A program made the position numbers and the translations under genes. A model generated the notes under the pieces. It made no database searches and was not told the DNA's origin. It was given only the letters and a program-made list of their open reading frames with translations. Positions 33,966-50,490 of a stretch of DNA of 64,000 nucleotides are shown here, one piece after another; within the stretch, counting starts at the first letter, position 1, and the number at the start of each line of letters is the position of its first letter. Source of the DNA: Shewanella putrefaciens (GTDB taxonomy: Bacteria; Pseudomonadota; Gammaproteobacteria; Enterobacterales; Shewanellaceae); assembly GCF_016406325.1 (NCBI RefSeq), contig NZ_CP066370.1, positions 1 to 64,000 of the forward strand. The letters run 5' to 3'.

Positions 33966-33994
33966 TTGGCCGATGAAAGTGGCTTGCGTATAAT
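33966..33994 (+). promoter_or_regulatory. Candidate promoter for tsaC-hemF
   Basis: TTGGCC (33966-33971) and TATAAT (33989-33994) are separated by 17 bases. A hairpin leader follows before tsaC. Confidence 0.6.
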
Positions 33995-34000
33995 CCTTGG

Positions 34001-34023
34001 CTGACCGCTGATGGGGCGGTCAG
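34001..34023 (+). other. Leader hairpin upstream of tsaC
   Basis: CTGACCGC pairs with GCGGTCAG across a seven-base loop just after the predicted transcription start. It has no U run, so it is more likely a 5' stabilising structure or protein site than a terminator. A terminator for the yrdD-like gene is not excluded. Confidence 0.5.
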
Positions 34024-34085
34024 TATTCGAATTTATCCAATAATTTGATTGTTGAAATCGACAATACTCAAAAGGTGATCCTAAG

Positions 34086-35586
<1,501 letters not shown>

Positions 35587-35600
35587 CCAGTAATCTTATG

Positions 35601-35624
35601 AAGTGGATACAACATCCACTTTAT
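35601..35624. terminator. Terminator between hemF and the truncated haemoglobin gene
   Basis: AAGTGGAT and ATCCACTT form an eight-pair stem with a five-base loop, then TTATT. It lies between convergent genes. Confidence 0.65.
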
Positions 35625-36058
35625 TGATTACGCATATGATCAGCCAGAGTTGAAATCGCCTCAAAGATGGCGGCTCGATGCTCTGGCTTATTAATGTTTT
35701 CTTCAATCGCAAATTTCATACAAAACAGCCATTGATCCCGCATCGCCTCATCGACGGCGAAATGCATGTGTCGTGCTCGCAATGCGGGGTGACCATATTT
35801 TTGCTGGTAGAGTTGTGGCCCGCCGAGCCAACCACTTAAAAATTCGAACAACTTCTGCTCTGATTTCGCAATTGGCGCTCTATGAATGGCAAGCAGTGTT
35901 GTCGTTTCTGCTGAGCTTGCCATCTTCTGATAAAAACATTTGGTGATAGCGCGGATCACTTTTTCGCCGCCGATTAAGTCGTAAGCGTTAGATTGGATCG
36001 GATCGCGATCATCCTGCGGTGGAGTGTGTTTGCTAAAAATCTTTTTAAGCCAGTTCAT
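35621..36058 (-). CDS. Group II truncated haemoglobin
   Basis: This 145-residue protein has a truncated globin fold: AYDLIGGEKVIRAITKCFYQKM at the front and then FEFLSGWLGGPQLYQQKYG, HPALRARHMHF with the proximal His, and MRDQWLFCMKFAI with the Trp typical of group II. Such globins bind oxygen or nitric oxide, and some help in stress protection. An N-terminal tail of about 25 residues precedes the globin. It is convergent with hemF and divergent from aroE. Confidence 0.88.
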   Translation of the reverse strand: MNWLKKIFSKHTPPQDDRDPIQSNAYDLIGGEKVIRAITKCFYQKMASSAETTTLLAIHRAPIAKSEQKLFEFLSGWLGGPQLYQQKYGHPALRARHMHFAVDEAMRDQWLFCMKFAIEENINKPEHRAAIFEAISTLADHMRNQ

Positions 36059-36211
36059 TGGAATAGTAGTTCACTAAAATAGAGAGCATTGAGCCGATGG
36101 CGCATTATAGCGTGAAACTCTGCGTGAAATTTAGTTGAGCATAATTCGTCTTGCCTAGGCTCAAAAGCGCGGTAGACTGCAAAGCCATTGAACCTAAAAT
36201 TTAATATCGCT

Positions 36212-37060
36212 ATGACAGACAAATACGCAGTGTTTGGCAATCCAATTAGCCACAGTAAATCGCCGTTCATTCATGGACAATTTGCTGCGCCCACCCAAGA
36301 GTTATTAACCTATGAAGCCATTCTTGCTCCGGTCGATGGTTTTGAAGCCTCACTGACGGCGTTTTTCAATGCGGGCGGCAAGGGCGCGAATGTGACAGTG
36401 CCTTTTAAGGAGCAAGCTTTTGCGCTGTGTGACAGTCTCAGCCCAGAGGCCAAGCTTGCCGGCGCGGTAAACACCTTAAGTTTATTGGCCGATGGCACTA
36501 TTCGCGGTGATAACACCGATGGTTTAGGGCTGGTGGCTGATCTCATCGCTAACTTAGGCAGCCTGCAAGGTAAGCGCGTGTTACTTATAGGTGCTGGTGG
36601 TGCGGCGCGCGGTTGTATTCTGCCATTATTAAATGCGGGAATTGCGCAGCTAACGATTAGCAATCGCACTCACACTAAGGCACAGCTTCTGGTCGATATC
36701 TTTACTTCGGTGGATAACGGTGCTTTCGCAAATAGAGTCACCGCCGTAGAAATGAATGAGCTTGTGGGCGAATTCGATATCATTATTAACTCAACTTCGG
36801 CTAGCCTTGCGGGCGAGTTGCCACCCGTGCCAGCGCATATCATTACCCCTCAAACTGTCTGCTATGACATGATGTATGGTGCCTCAGTTACCGCTTTTAA
36901 CCAATGGGCGCTATCCCAAGGTGCAGCTAAGGTTATTGATGGACTCGGTATGTTAGTCGGACAAGCCGCTAAAAGCTTTACCCTATGGCGAGGTGTTGAG
37001 CCAGATACTCAAGTGGTGTTGACTCTTTTGCGGGACAAATTAAAGGCTGAGCCTAAGTAG
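36212..37060 (+). CDS. aroE: Shikimate dehydrogenase (NADP+)
   Basis: AroE reduces 3-dehydroshikimate to shikimate in aromatic amino acid synthesis. ATG 36212 gives 282 residues beginning [20 protein letters not shown], the shikimate-binding motif. Also seen are [11 protein letters not shown] with the catalytic Lys, [14 protein letters not shown], and the NADP motif [11 protein letters not shown] followed by SNRTHTKA, which suggests NADP preference. The yrdB-like gene follows after five bases. Confidence 0.97.
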   Translation: MTDKYAVFGNPISHSKSPFIHGQFAAPTQELLTYEAILAPVDGFEASLTAFFNAGGKGANVTVPFKEQAFALCDSLSPEAKLAGAVNTLSLLADGTIRGDNTDGLGLVADLIANLGSLQGKRVLLIGAGGAARGCILPLLNAGIAQLTISNRTHTKAQLLVDIFTSVDNGAFANRVTAVEMNELVGEFDIIINSTSASLAGELPPVPAHIITPQTVCYDMMYGASVTAFNQWALSQGAAKVIDGLGMLVGQAAKSFTLWRGVEPDTQVVLTLLRDKLKAEPK

Positions 37061-37065
37061 GAAGC

Positions 37066-37341
37066 ATGAATCAAAGTATTCTTTTCCCCGAACTGCAATA
37101 TTGGGACGACGCCCACAAGCGAGTCTGCTTTATCGCGCAGTCACAAGGGATGAACATCAAGTGCTATATCAGTGCGAATAAGTTAACCGAGCTGAATGAT
37201 TTCTCCAAGCAGCCGAGTACCGATGAAGCCGCCGCTATCCTGGCTTTGTTTGATGCAGTGAGATTTGATGCCGAAGAAATGGCGGAAGAGTTAATCGAAG
37301 CAGAGGAGTTCGATGAGTTTGGGGCAGTACACTTAGGCTAA
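37066..37341 (+). CDS. DUF1488 family protein (YrdB-like)
   Basis: A small acidic protein of 91 residues: LFPELQYWDDAHKRVCFIAQ at the front and helical, Glu-rich at the end. It matches DUF1488 and the E. coli gene yrdB by location downstream of aroE. AGGAAG precedes the ATG. No function is established. Confidence 0.85.
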   Translation: MNQSILFPELQYWDDAHKRVCFIAQSQGMNIKCYISANKLTELNDFSKQPSTDEAAAILALFDAVRFDAEEMAEELIEAEEFDEFGAVHLG

Positions 37342-37380
37342 ACTCATCGAGCTTAGATAGCTTCTGAATCAGCGAATAGC

Positions 37381-37420
37381 AAAAGGCGGTAGAGACTCAA
37401 TGAGTGTCTACCGCCTTTCT
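37381..37420. terminator. Strong terminator after aroE-yrdB
   Basis: AAAGGCGGTAGA is inverted as TCTACCGCCTTT, continuing almost perfectly into the loop (one mismatch). It can serve aroE-yrdB and, on the other strand, the yrdA-like gene. Confidence 0.85.
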
Positions 37421-37474
37421 TATATAGCTATAGTGACAATAAGCGACTAACTATAAGAGATTAGCTATAAGTGA

Positions 37475-38023
37475 CTAGATGTTTTGTAACTCAACTAAGT
37501 ATTCGTTTTTCAGTCTGACATAGTTGTCGGCAGATTCTGGCAAAAAGGCAATTTCGGCAGGCGTTAATGGGCGAGCCTGCTTAACTGGGCTCCCTACATA
37601 TAAATAGCCACTCTGTAATACCTTGCCCGGTGGCACTAAAGAACCCGCACCTAAGATCACATCATCTTCTAAAATCGCACCGTCGAGAATAATCGCACCC
37701 ATGCCCACTAATACTCGGTTACCGACTTTGCAACCGTGAAGCATAGCCTTGTGACCAATAGTCACATCATCACCAATAATTAGTGGATGACCCTCGGGAC
37801 GAGCAGCTGACTTACGCGTTACATGCAATATGCTACCGTCTTGTACGTTCGAGCGCTTACCAATACGAATATGGTTAACATCACCACGCGCCGCCACCAT
37901 AGGCCAAATACTGGCATCAGTATCTAACGCAATATCGCCAACAAGCACCGAAGCTTCATCTACATATACGTTATTGCCTAATTGAGGATGAATACCTTGG
38001 TAAGTTCTGAGTGGCCCTGACAT
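37475..38023 (-). CDS. Gamma-carbonic anhydrase family protein (YrdA-like)
   Basis: The 182-residue protein is a left-handed beta-helix of hexapeptide repeats with metal-type His: SNVQDGSILHV, IGDDVTIGHKAMLHGCKVG. These are the three His positions of gamma-class carbonic anhydrases. Whether it is an active anhydrase is not established for this branch (YrdA/CaiE/PaaY). It is divergent from the rRNA operon, an arrangement also seen in E. coli (yrdA beside rrnD). Confidence 0.92.
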   Translation of the reverse strand: MSGPLRTYQGIHPQLGNNVYVDEASVLVGDIALDTDASIWPMVAARGDVNHIRIGKRSNVQDGSILHVTRKSAARPEGHPLIIGDDVTIGHKAMLHGCKVGNRVLVGMGAIILDGAILEDDVILGAGSLVPPGKVLQSGYLYVGSPVKQARPLTPAEIAFLPESADNYVRLKNEYLVELQNI

Positions 38024-38596
38024 AGAAAAGTCCCTGATTGAGTGGTTTTTAGCATTATAAAGGTTAAAAACTAGCGGGTCAGGTCAAATATCCAACGAAC
38101 AGTGAGAAAATGGCAATTATCTTAAAAATAGGGGTTGCGGACTTTCTCAATCTCCCTATAATGCGCATCCACTGACACGGCAGACAGCGAAAGCCAGCTG
38201 ACGAGTTAGGTTGAATTGAGTCGCTTTTAAGCACTTAATTCAAGCGCAGCAAGAAGTTGAAAAAACTCCTTGACGCGAAACGGGAAATGCGTAGAATACG
38301 CAGCCCTAGCCAACTGGAAGCGTTCGATGCTCAGTGTGGTACTCAACTTCTCTTACGAGGTTGAGTTGCTCTTTAACAAGATAAAACAAGAAATCTGTGT
38401 GGACACTCACAGGTGTTGAGTTAATCGAAACTGCTTAGCTTTAGGGTTGGCAGTCAAAGAATTAAATCAATGTAACAATGAGTGTTCATAGCAATATGTA
38501 CAGTTTGTTTCAGTGCTTCTTTTATAAGGAGTGCGAGAAACAAAAAATCAGAATTCATTGAGCAGCTGAAGTCGTAAGACGGAAGCAACAAAACTT
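38024..38596 (+). promoter_or_regulatory. rRNA operon promoter and leader region
   Basis: This 573-base stretch has no gene. It holds P1 with TTGCGG (38135-38140), 16 bases, TATAAT (38157-38162) and a GC discriminator; then P2 with TTGACG (38270-38275), 16 bases, TAGAAT (38292-38297). A boxA antitermination site TGCTCTTTAACA is at 38368-38379. Two tandem promoters and boxA are usual for gammaproteobacterial rRNA operons under growth-rate control. Confidence 0.88.
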
Positions 38597-40139
<1,543 letters not shown>

Positions 40140-40465
40140 CCTATACGACTAGCTCGATGCTTTTGAGTGTTCACACAGATTGCTTGTTTATCCTGTCTTA
40201 GGACGGGTAGAGCGAAACATCCCTCTAGCAGGTCGATGTAGTTCTTTAACAATTTGGAAAGCTGATAGTATTAAACACAATGATGTCTGTCGTTGTGTTG
40301 ATACGAAAAAAGTTTAATGCGAAAGCATTAAACATTGAGTTCTCAAACACTTTATTAAGTGTCTTGAATATTCAAGTCTAAGGCGCGTCCACTTCTTTGG
40401 TCAGAAGTGAGACAAGTAAAACCAGCTGGTCGCAACAATTCAAGTGAAACTCATTTGGGTTGTAT
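40140..40465 (+). other. 16S-23S spacer without tRNA
   Basis: This 326-base spacer contains a second boxA-like site (TAGTTCTTTAACAA at 40239-40252) and inverted sequence flanking the rRNAs for RNase III processing. I find no tRNA cloverleaf or T-loop GTTCGAATC in it, unlike many rRNA operons that carry tRNA-Glu or tRNA-Ile/Ala here. Confidence 0.75.
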
Positions 40466-43358
<2,893 letters not shown>

Positions 43359-43533
43359 ACAACCCAGATGGGTTTTACTGCAAAGTGAGCTTAGACAGAA
43401 TATAAACACTTAATGAAGTGTGGACTCAAAAAACAATCAGTTTTCCGAATTATTAAATAAGATAAGAGCAGGTTTTAGTTCCTAGAATCTAGCAGCACGC
43501 AGTGCGCTCTCGAGTCTTGTTTAAAACCAAATA

Positions 43534-43653
43534 TGCTTGGTGACAATAGCATTGTGGAACCACCTGATCCCATCCCGAACTCAGAAGTGAAACGCAATCG
43601 CGCCGATGGTAGTGTGGGGTCTCCCCATGTGAGAGTAGGTCATCGCCAAGCGC
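43534..43653 (+). rRNA. rrf: 5S ribosomal RNA
   Basis: 5S rRNA recognised by CGAACTCAGAAGTGAAACG and GATGGTAGTGTGGGGTCTCC. The terminal stem pairs TGCTTGGTGAC with the 3' end. It lies about 175 bases after the 23S; that gap shows no tRNA. Confidence 0.95.
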
Positions 43654-43678
43654 CTAATTATCTTGTAAAGATGTAACC

Positions 43679-43705
43679 AAGCCAGCTGAATAAGCTGGCT
43701 TTTTT
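43679..43705 (+). terminator. Terminator of the rRNA operon
   Basis: AAGCCAGCT and AGCTGGCTT form a nine-pair stem with a GAATA loop followed by a T run, 26 bases after 5S. Confidence 0.9.
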
Positions 43706-43890
43706 GCATTTCACTTTTAGCTATACCCGCTTGATGACGCATAATATTTATTCCTAGATTATTAAATTATCGCTGAACTCCATTAATTAGCAGAAGATCT
43801 CGATAACTTCGTTAAGTCCTTTTGCTTAGTATCCTATTTCCCGTTAGCATACGAATAATTCATTGTTCAGTAGAAGGCTGCCTAGCGCAG

Positions 43891-46341
43891 ATGCTTAGAA
43901 AACTTTCACTCGCAGTTCTAATTCCTCTTTGTATGCTAATACTTTATTTGGTGTTAGTCATAGGAGAGTATTTGTATGAGAGTGATCAAATACGCAGTGA
44001 GCTCGCTGGACGTCAGGTTACTCAAATAAAACAACAGCTTTTGAGAATGCAGGCGGTTGTACAATCGGCACAAGTTTTACAGGATATTGAGCGTATAGAA
44101 CAAGAGGTATCATTGGCTGCACTGGATATGAACACAATGGTGTATATATTGGTGGATATGGATAGTCGGATCCGCTTTGCTAATCATACCGTTTGGCGCG
44201 ATAGTAATGCTATTCAAGTTATTGATGGTTATGATGTTGTTCGACATCATACCGTTGCTCAATCCTCTCTCCCGCAAGTATCTGTCAATATGGAGCGTTT
44301 AACGATTCAGGCTTATTATCCTGTTATTTCTCAATACCCTGGTGCAGTTGAATTAATTTACCTCGAATCTGACTTGGCTCCTTTAGTTTCAGAAGCCTCT
44401 GCTAAGTTACAACAGCGATTTATCCGTGTATGGGGCTTGGGTGGATTGCTATTGATTGGTTTTACTCTCATTTTATATTTTTTATTAATTAAGCCATTTC
44501 GGATTTTAAGTGAAAGTGCAAAGCATATAGGTACACCTGAATTTTCAACTCAGATCCCTTGGAGTTCTTCAGAGGTTTTGTCACTGCAAAGCAGTTTACA
44601 GGAGGTACATGCCCGTTTGGGACGTGCAGTAAAACAGCTAAATGACAGTGAGCAGCGTTGGCTATTTGCCGTTGAGGGATCTCGTAATGGTATTTGGGAT
44701 TGGGATATTAGCACTGGTGAAGTATTTCTTTCCGATCGTTGGAAAGAGATGATTGGTTATGCCCCTGATGAATTAGAGTGTGTTTTTAAGACTTGGGAGT
44801 CGCGGCTGCATCCGGAAGACCGAGAGACTGTTTTAGATTGTTTGCAGGAATATATTAGCGGTAAAAGTAAAGAGTTTGAGAGTGTCCATCGACTGCGGCA
44901 TCGTGATGGTCATTATATATGGGTGCTCGATCGTGGCATGCTTGTTGATTGGGATCATTTAGGCCGTCCAATGCGGATGATAGGTATCCATGTTGATGTA
45001 TCTGAAAGTGAGAAAAACCATGCAGCAATTGCAGAGTTAGTTGAACATTCAGTTGCAGGGCATCGAATGTTACCAGCAGTATTCATGGAACGTTTGTCCC
45101 AATTTCTGACTCAAGAAGATAATTCTGGTCATTGGGGAGGATTATTTTTTATTGAGGTTGAGAGTTTAGGGGTAATGAACTCGCTAACTTCACATGAAGC
45201 TGAGCGTTTATTTACACAGATTGGCGCGAGACTCTCGAGCTACTTCACAGACAATATTATTGTTGGACATTTGGGGTTAGGGCGTTTCACCTTGCTTGCT
45301 AAAGAATTGTCGATTGATGCAGAAGTGGCTGCACGTCGAACTCTAGCCCTAGCGACTGAGTTGAGGCAAATCATTGCAAGACCATTTCATTACAGAGATC
45401 ATCACTTTGAATTAAATGCCAATGTCGGTATTTATCTGCTCGATCCAGTAGAAACATTAGAGCCCCTACTTGTGATACGCCGCGCCGAGCTAGCCCAAAA
45501 ACATGCAAAACTGTTAGGGCAATGCGGTTGCGCTTTTTATCATTCGGAGTTAGATGTACGTCAGAGCCGTGATGAGCTGTTACAACATGAGCTTAAGTTA
45601 GCGATAGAACATGAAAAGCTATCATTAATGTTTCAACCGATTGTGAATGTAGCGGGCGAAATTCTCTCTGCAGAAGTGTTATCACGTTGGTATTTAGCTA
45701 ATGGTGATGTTGTTCCTCCTTCTGAGTTTATTGCTCTTGCTGAACGTTGTGGTTTGATTGCAGGGTTAGATTTAAGCGTTGCTAAACGAATATGTATATT
45801 ATTACAGCAAGCAGATGAGCAGGGTTTATCTCTTCCTCGTATAACGATCAATATTAGCGCGTTATCATTTTGTCAGATTGATTTTATTGAGCATTTAATT
45901 GCTTTGATTCGTACGTATTCAATTCGTACTAATCAACTTGGCATTGAATTAAATGAATCTGCACTACTCTTACAAGATGCTTTTGTGAATGAACGTATTA
46001 CCCAGTTAGTGGAGATTGGGGTGCCAGTCATTCTAGATAACTTTGGTTCAGGTCACGCTGCGTTAAGCTGCTTAAATCAGTATCCGATAAGCGAAGTAAA
46101 GTTAGATCTGAGTTGTGTCGCTTCTATTACCTCGACGCAGATATGGCAAAAAGCATTAATTCAATCAGTATTACCATTCGACCTATGCTTAGTGGCTAAA
46201 GGTATAGAGTCAGCACAGCAACAACAGATATTTACGGCATTAGGTTGCCATGCTTATCAAGGCTATTATTATAGCCGAGCACTAAATTTTGCTGATTTTA
46301 AACAACTTTTCCATTCGAATTCTTTGTTGCGTAGCGTTTAA
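43891..46341 (+). CDS. Membrane PAS protein with degenerate GGDEF and EAL domains
   Basis: ATG 43891 gives 816 residues; a TTG start at 43822 is less likely. Layout: membrane helix (about 8-27), periplasmic sensor, second helix (about 181-200), HAMP-like linker, PAS (about 253-375, WDWDISTGEVFLSDRWKEM), GGDEF-type (about 405-560) and EAL-type (about 570-810). The GGDEF site reads GLGRF. The EAL site reads EVL; the DDFG motif is DNFG and the EGVE motif is KGIE. So it is probably catalytically dead for cyclic di-GMP and may act by binding. E. coli CsrD is a known example of a degenerate GGDEF-EAL regulator, but homology to it is not shown. It overlaps the convergent next gene by 44 bases. Confidence 0.9.
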   Translation: MLRKLSLAVLIPLCMLILYLVLVIGEYLYESDQIRSELAGRQVTQIKQQLLRMQAVVQSAQVLQDIERIEQEVSLAALDMNTMVYILVDMDSRIRFANHTVWRDSNAIQVIDGYDVVRHHTVAQSSLPQVSVNMERLTIQAYYPVISQYPGAVELIYLESDLAPLVSEASAKLQQRFIRVWGLGGLLLIGFTLILYFLLIKPFRILSESAKHIGTPEFSTQIPWSSSEVLSLQSSLQEVHARLGRAVKQLNDSEQRWLFAVEGSRNGIWDWDISTGEVFLSDRWKEMIGYAPDELECVFKTWESRLHPEDRETVLDCLQEYISGKSKEFESVHRLRHRDGHYIWVLDRGMLVDWDHLGRPMRMIGIHVDVSESEKNHAAIAELVEHSVAGHRMLPAVFMERLSQFLTQEDNSGHWGGLFFIEVESLGVMNSLTSHEAERLFTQIGARLSSYFTDNIIVGHLGLGRFTLLAKELSIDAEVAARRTLALATELRQIIARPFHYRDHHFELNANVGIYLLDPVETLEPLLVIRRAELAQKHAKLLGQCGCAFYHSELDVRQSRDELLQHELKLAIEHEKLSLMFQPIVNVAGEILSAEVLSRWYLANGDVVPPSEFIALAERCGLIAGLDLSVAKRICILLQQADEQGLSLPRITINISALSFCQIDFIEHLIALIRTYSIRTNQLGIELNESALLLQDAFVNERITQLVEIGVPVILDNFGSGHAALSCLNQYPISEVKLDLSCVASITSTQIWQKALIQSVLPFDLCLVAKGIESAQQQQIFTALGCHAYQGYYYSRALNFADFKQLFHSNSLLRSV

Positions 46342-47281
46342 AAAAATCGAGTGCATAGTTTAAGGCTTGGTTTCGGCAGGCGTCTTTTTCCATAAAAATC
46401 TCATGGGCAGCCCCAGCGATTACTTTCAATTGGCAATGGGTACTCACGGCGAGATTCTGGGCCGCATTATCAACAATCTTATCTTCACTCGCTTGCAGTA
46501 TCAGTATCGGAGTGCGAATTTGTGCCGTTGCCAGTACGCAAGTATCTGCGGCATCTAAAGATTCAGTCAACCAACGGTTAGTGGGTGAACCGAGTTGTAA
46601 CTTAGGCGCGGCATCATACAATTCTCGGTAGGCTTGGTATCGGGTTTGGCTGTGAGTTAGCTCATTCCCTTTGAATGGAACAGGTTTATAGTTTTGTCCT
46701 GCAAGCACATAATTAGGCTCGCCGCCATTGAGTGTGGTATCGAGTTTACTGGCTAACCAACGCACGAACCCTTTGGGCATAGGTAATTTAATGCCATACA
46801 TGGGCGCCGAAAATGCCGCCGCAGTAAAAATATCGGGATGCTGTTTGAGATACAAAGTGCCAATCGCGCCACCCATTGAATGGCCGAGTAGCATGAGTTG
46901 TTTGTCGTTTTGTGGTAACACTATCTTCTGCATAAATAGAGCAAAGTCATCGATATAATCATTAAATCTTCGCACGTGTCCCATATGTGGGTTGATTGTC
47001 ATTCGATCCGATAGCCCTTGGCCACGATGATCTATGGCATAAACAGAGTAACCCTGTTGGTATAAGTCGAAGATCAATTCTTGATACTTTAAATAGGACT
47101 CGACTCGACCACTGCTGAGAACAATTGCGGTATGCGCTTGGGGATGTTTTACCATCATATAGGCCAGCATGACGCCGTCGGCAGTGGCCAGCGTATCTTG
47201 GACAACGGTTTGCCAGAAGGCTTGCTGCTCTGAGGTATTTAAATCGTGTTCAGTTGAAAATGTCGCTTTGGCTTGGCTCAT
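46298..47281 (-). CDS. pldB: Alpha/beta hydrolase, lysophospholipase (PldB-like)
   Basis: This 327-residue protein is an alpha/beta hydrolase of the lysophospholipase/monoglyceride lipase group. The nucleophile motif is LLGHSMGGAIG, an earlier oxyanion region is YAIDHRGQGLSDR, an Asp follows in ILQASEDKIVD and the His in AGAAHEIFMEKD. It is close to PldB (L2), which hydrolyses lysophospholipids at the inner membrane. I use ATG 47281; TTG 47293 would add four residues. The substrate is inferred. Confidence 0.87.
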   Translation of the reverse strand: MSQAKATFSTEHDLNTSEQQAFWQTVVQDTLATADGVMLAYMMVKHPQAHTAIVLSSGRVESYLKYQELIFDLYQQGYSVYAIDHRGQGLSDRMTINPHMGHVRRFNDYIDDFALFMQKIVLPQNDKQLMLLGHSMGGAIGTLYLKQHPDIFTAAAFSAPMYGIKLPMPKGFVRWLASKLDTTLNGGEPNYVLAGQNYKPVPFKGNELTHSQTRYQAYRELYDAAPKLQLGSPTNRWLTESLDAADTCVLATAQIRTPILILQASEDKIVDNAAQNLAVSTHCQLKVIAGAAHEIFMEKDACRNQALNYALDFFKRYATKNSNGKVV

Positions 47282-47376
47282 ACTCAGTCGCAAATCATTT
47301 GGCTTGAATGGTTTGCTAGAGTGTAACAGACAACCATGGGAGTCTGAAAATACCGACTCCCATGGACTTGATTAAC

Positions 47377-49188
47377 TTAGCGTGTCACTTTTTTCGCTTC
47401 AATAAAATCATTGATTTGCTGTTCGAGGATCGACATAGGCACTGAGCCATTTTCGAGCACAGCATCGTGGAAGGCACGAATATCAAATTTGTCGCCGAGT
47501 TCCTGTTCTGCTTTGGCACGTAATCGTTTGATTGTTAACTCACCAATCTTGTAGGACAAGGCTTGTCCTGGCCACGAAATATAGCGGTCAATTTCAGTAG
47601 TGACATTGTGCAGTGATAGTGCGGTATTGCTAGCCATAAAGTCGATGGCTTGTTGACGACTCCATCCTTGGGCATGCATGCCTGTGTCTACAACTAAACG
47701 TGCAGCACGCCACATTTCATAGGTTAAGCGACCAAAGTTACTGTATGGATCTTGGTAGAAACCGGCCTCTAAGCCTAAGTATTCGCTATACAAGCCCCAT
47801 CCTTCACCAAAGGCAGAGATATAGCTATAACGACGAAAGTCGGGGAGTGAAGTTAGTTCAGAGTTCAATGAAATTTGCAGATGATGACCGGGTACGGCTT
47901 CATGCAAGGTTAAGGCTTCTAACTCGTAGAGTGGGCGCTTATCCAATGCATAAGTGTTGACCCAGTAGTAACCAGGCTCGTCATCGCTGTTAGATCCTGA
48001 ATATCGCCCCGTGGTGTATTTCGGTGCAATTTCGGCGGGTACTGGTGCAATGCCATAGGGTTTACGGGGGAGTTTGCCGAAGTACTTAGGCAGCATGGCA
48101 TCGGCTTTTTTGGCAATAAATGCCGCTTCTTTGAGTAACTGATCGGCACTGGTGGTGTAAAACTTGGGATCGGTCCGCAAAAAATGTAAGAAGTCGGCAA
48201 AGTTGCCTTTAAAGCCTACCGACGCGATGATTTGTTCCATTTCTTGGCGGATACGCTGTACTTCTTTTAAGCCCAGTTCATGCACTTGCATCGACGTCAT
48301 ATTCAAGGTCGTATAGTAACGTACTCTATTCTCATAAAATTCTGCGCCGTTAGGTAAGCTACTCGCTGCGATATTTTCCCGTGCATTGGGAATGTACTCT
48401 TTAGTCATAAAATCATAAAAGTTTTGGTACAGAGGTAGAACTTTTTGCTCAACTAAAGTGCGGCCTTCTTGGGTCAGCTGAGTTTTTTGTGCCTCAGTGA
48501 AATAGCTGGGATATTGCGTAAAAGGTTTGAAATAACCGCTCTTTTCAACAGGGACAATATAAGCACTGATACTGTCTTCAAAGCCATAGAGTGTCACTTT
48601 TGGCGGCGTTATTCCCTCGGCTAATCCTTGTTTTAGCCAGTGGGTTTGCTGGGCGAAATAGGTCGGGAGTGCATTGAGTTTGGCAATATAGTTGCGGTAA
48701 TCCTCTAAGGTGTTAAATCTACCCTGTGCAATTGATGTGATATACGCGTGAAAGCCACTTTCCGCCGTAATGGGCAGGTAATAATCCTTGAAGCGATATA
48801 GGTCGACATCGTTTTGGATCTGATCTTCCAGTATTTGAGCGTTAATCTTATCTTCTTTACTCAAGCTGCTGCGGTCGAGTGCTTTGAGCTGCGCTAATAC
48901 TGCGATTTGACCTTGATTAAGCTTAGCGAGCGCGGCTGGCGAGAGATCTGCTAATTTTCCTGCGGCACTGGTATCGCCCATGCTGTAAGCCATTTCAGGA
49001 CTCGCGCTGAGCTGTAATTGCCAGCTTTGGTCGATAATCGCTTGCAGCGCGGGAGCGATTGGCTCAACTTGCGACTGTGCTGCTGATATTGTCTGTGACG
49101 ATGGGGTTTGAATATTTTTTGTGGTTTGAGTGGCACTGCAGGCGGCTAATGCGAATATCAATAAACTGGGGGTTAAGAGTTTATGCAT
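47377..49188 (-). CDS. DUF885 family lipoprotein, putative metallopeptidase
   Basis: The 603-residue protein has a lipoprotein signal: MHKLLTPSLLIFALAAC with lipobox LAAC at residue 17. It belongs to DUF885, proteins with a zinc-peptidase-like HExxxGHH motif, here TLHEAVPGHHLQ, and later FGEGWGLYSEYLG. Members are inferred peptidases; few have been tested. It has its own promoter and is divergent from add by about 210 bases. Confidence 0.86.
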   Translation of the reverse strand: MHKLLTPSLLIFALAACSATQTTKNIQTPSSQTISAAQSQVEPIAPALQAIIDQSWQLQLSASPEMAYSMGDTSAAGKLADLSPAALAKLNQGQIAVLAQLKALDRSSLSKEDKINAQILEDQIQNDVDLYRFKDYYLPITAESGFHAYITSIAQGRFNTLEDYRNYIAKLNALPTYFAQQTHWLKQGLAEGITPPKVTLYGFEDSISAYIVPVEKSGYFKPFTQYPSYFTEAQKTQLTQEGRTLVEQKVLPLYQNFYDFMTKEYIPNARENIAASSLPNGAEFYENRVRYYTTLNMTSMQVHELGLKEVQRIRQEMEQIIASVGFKGNFADFLHFLRTDPKFYTTSADQLLKEAAFIAKKADAMLPKYFGKLPRKPYGIAPVPAEIAPKYTTGRYSGSNSDDEPGYYWVNTYALDKRPLYELEALTLHEAVPGHHLQISLNSELTSLPDFRRYSYISAFGEGWGLYSEYLGLEAGFYQDPYSNFGRLTYEMWRAARLVVDTGMHAQGWSRQQAIDFMASNTALSLHNVTTEIDRYISWPGQALSYKIGELTIKRLRAKAEQELGDKFDIRAFHDAVLENGSVPMSILEQQINDFIEAKKVTR

Positions 49189-49389
49189 GTTAGATCTCTG
49201 ATATTTTCGTTGTTATTGAAGTCATTATGCCTGATGAATACGGCAGTTCCTTGTACGGATATTAAGCAGAATTGTGACTAAATGTGAATTTAAATGCATC
49301 TGGTCCATAAATGCCCCTGAAAATGCGTGTTAAACTTAGTGTCCGCCCGCGACCAAATAACAAAAGCATTGGCTGGGTAGTTCAAATAG

Positions 49390-50394
<1,005 letters not shown>

Positions 50395-50432
50395 GTCGAT
50401 TCTGAGTCGTTAATAAAAATTGCCATCAATAA

Positions 50433-50458
50433 AAAATCCGACTTAGAGTCGGATTTTT
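50433..50458. terminator. Bidirectional terminator between add and hemN
   Basis: AAAAAATCCGACT and AGTCGGATTTTTT form a near-perfect stem with A and T runs on both sides; it serves both convergent genes. Confidence 0.92.
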
Positions 50459-50490
50459 TGTGCAGCACTTGTGAGTACGGCAAAGAGCCT

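Noticed and set aside
40140..40465. tRNA in the rRNA spacer
   Set aside because: No acceptor stem, anticodon arm or T-loop pattern could be found by eye.
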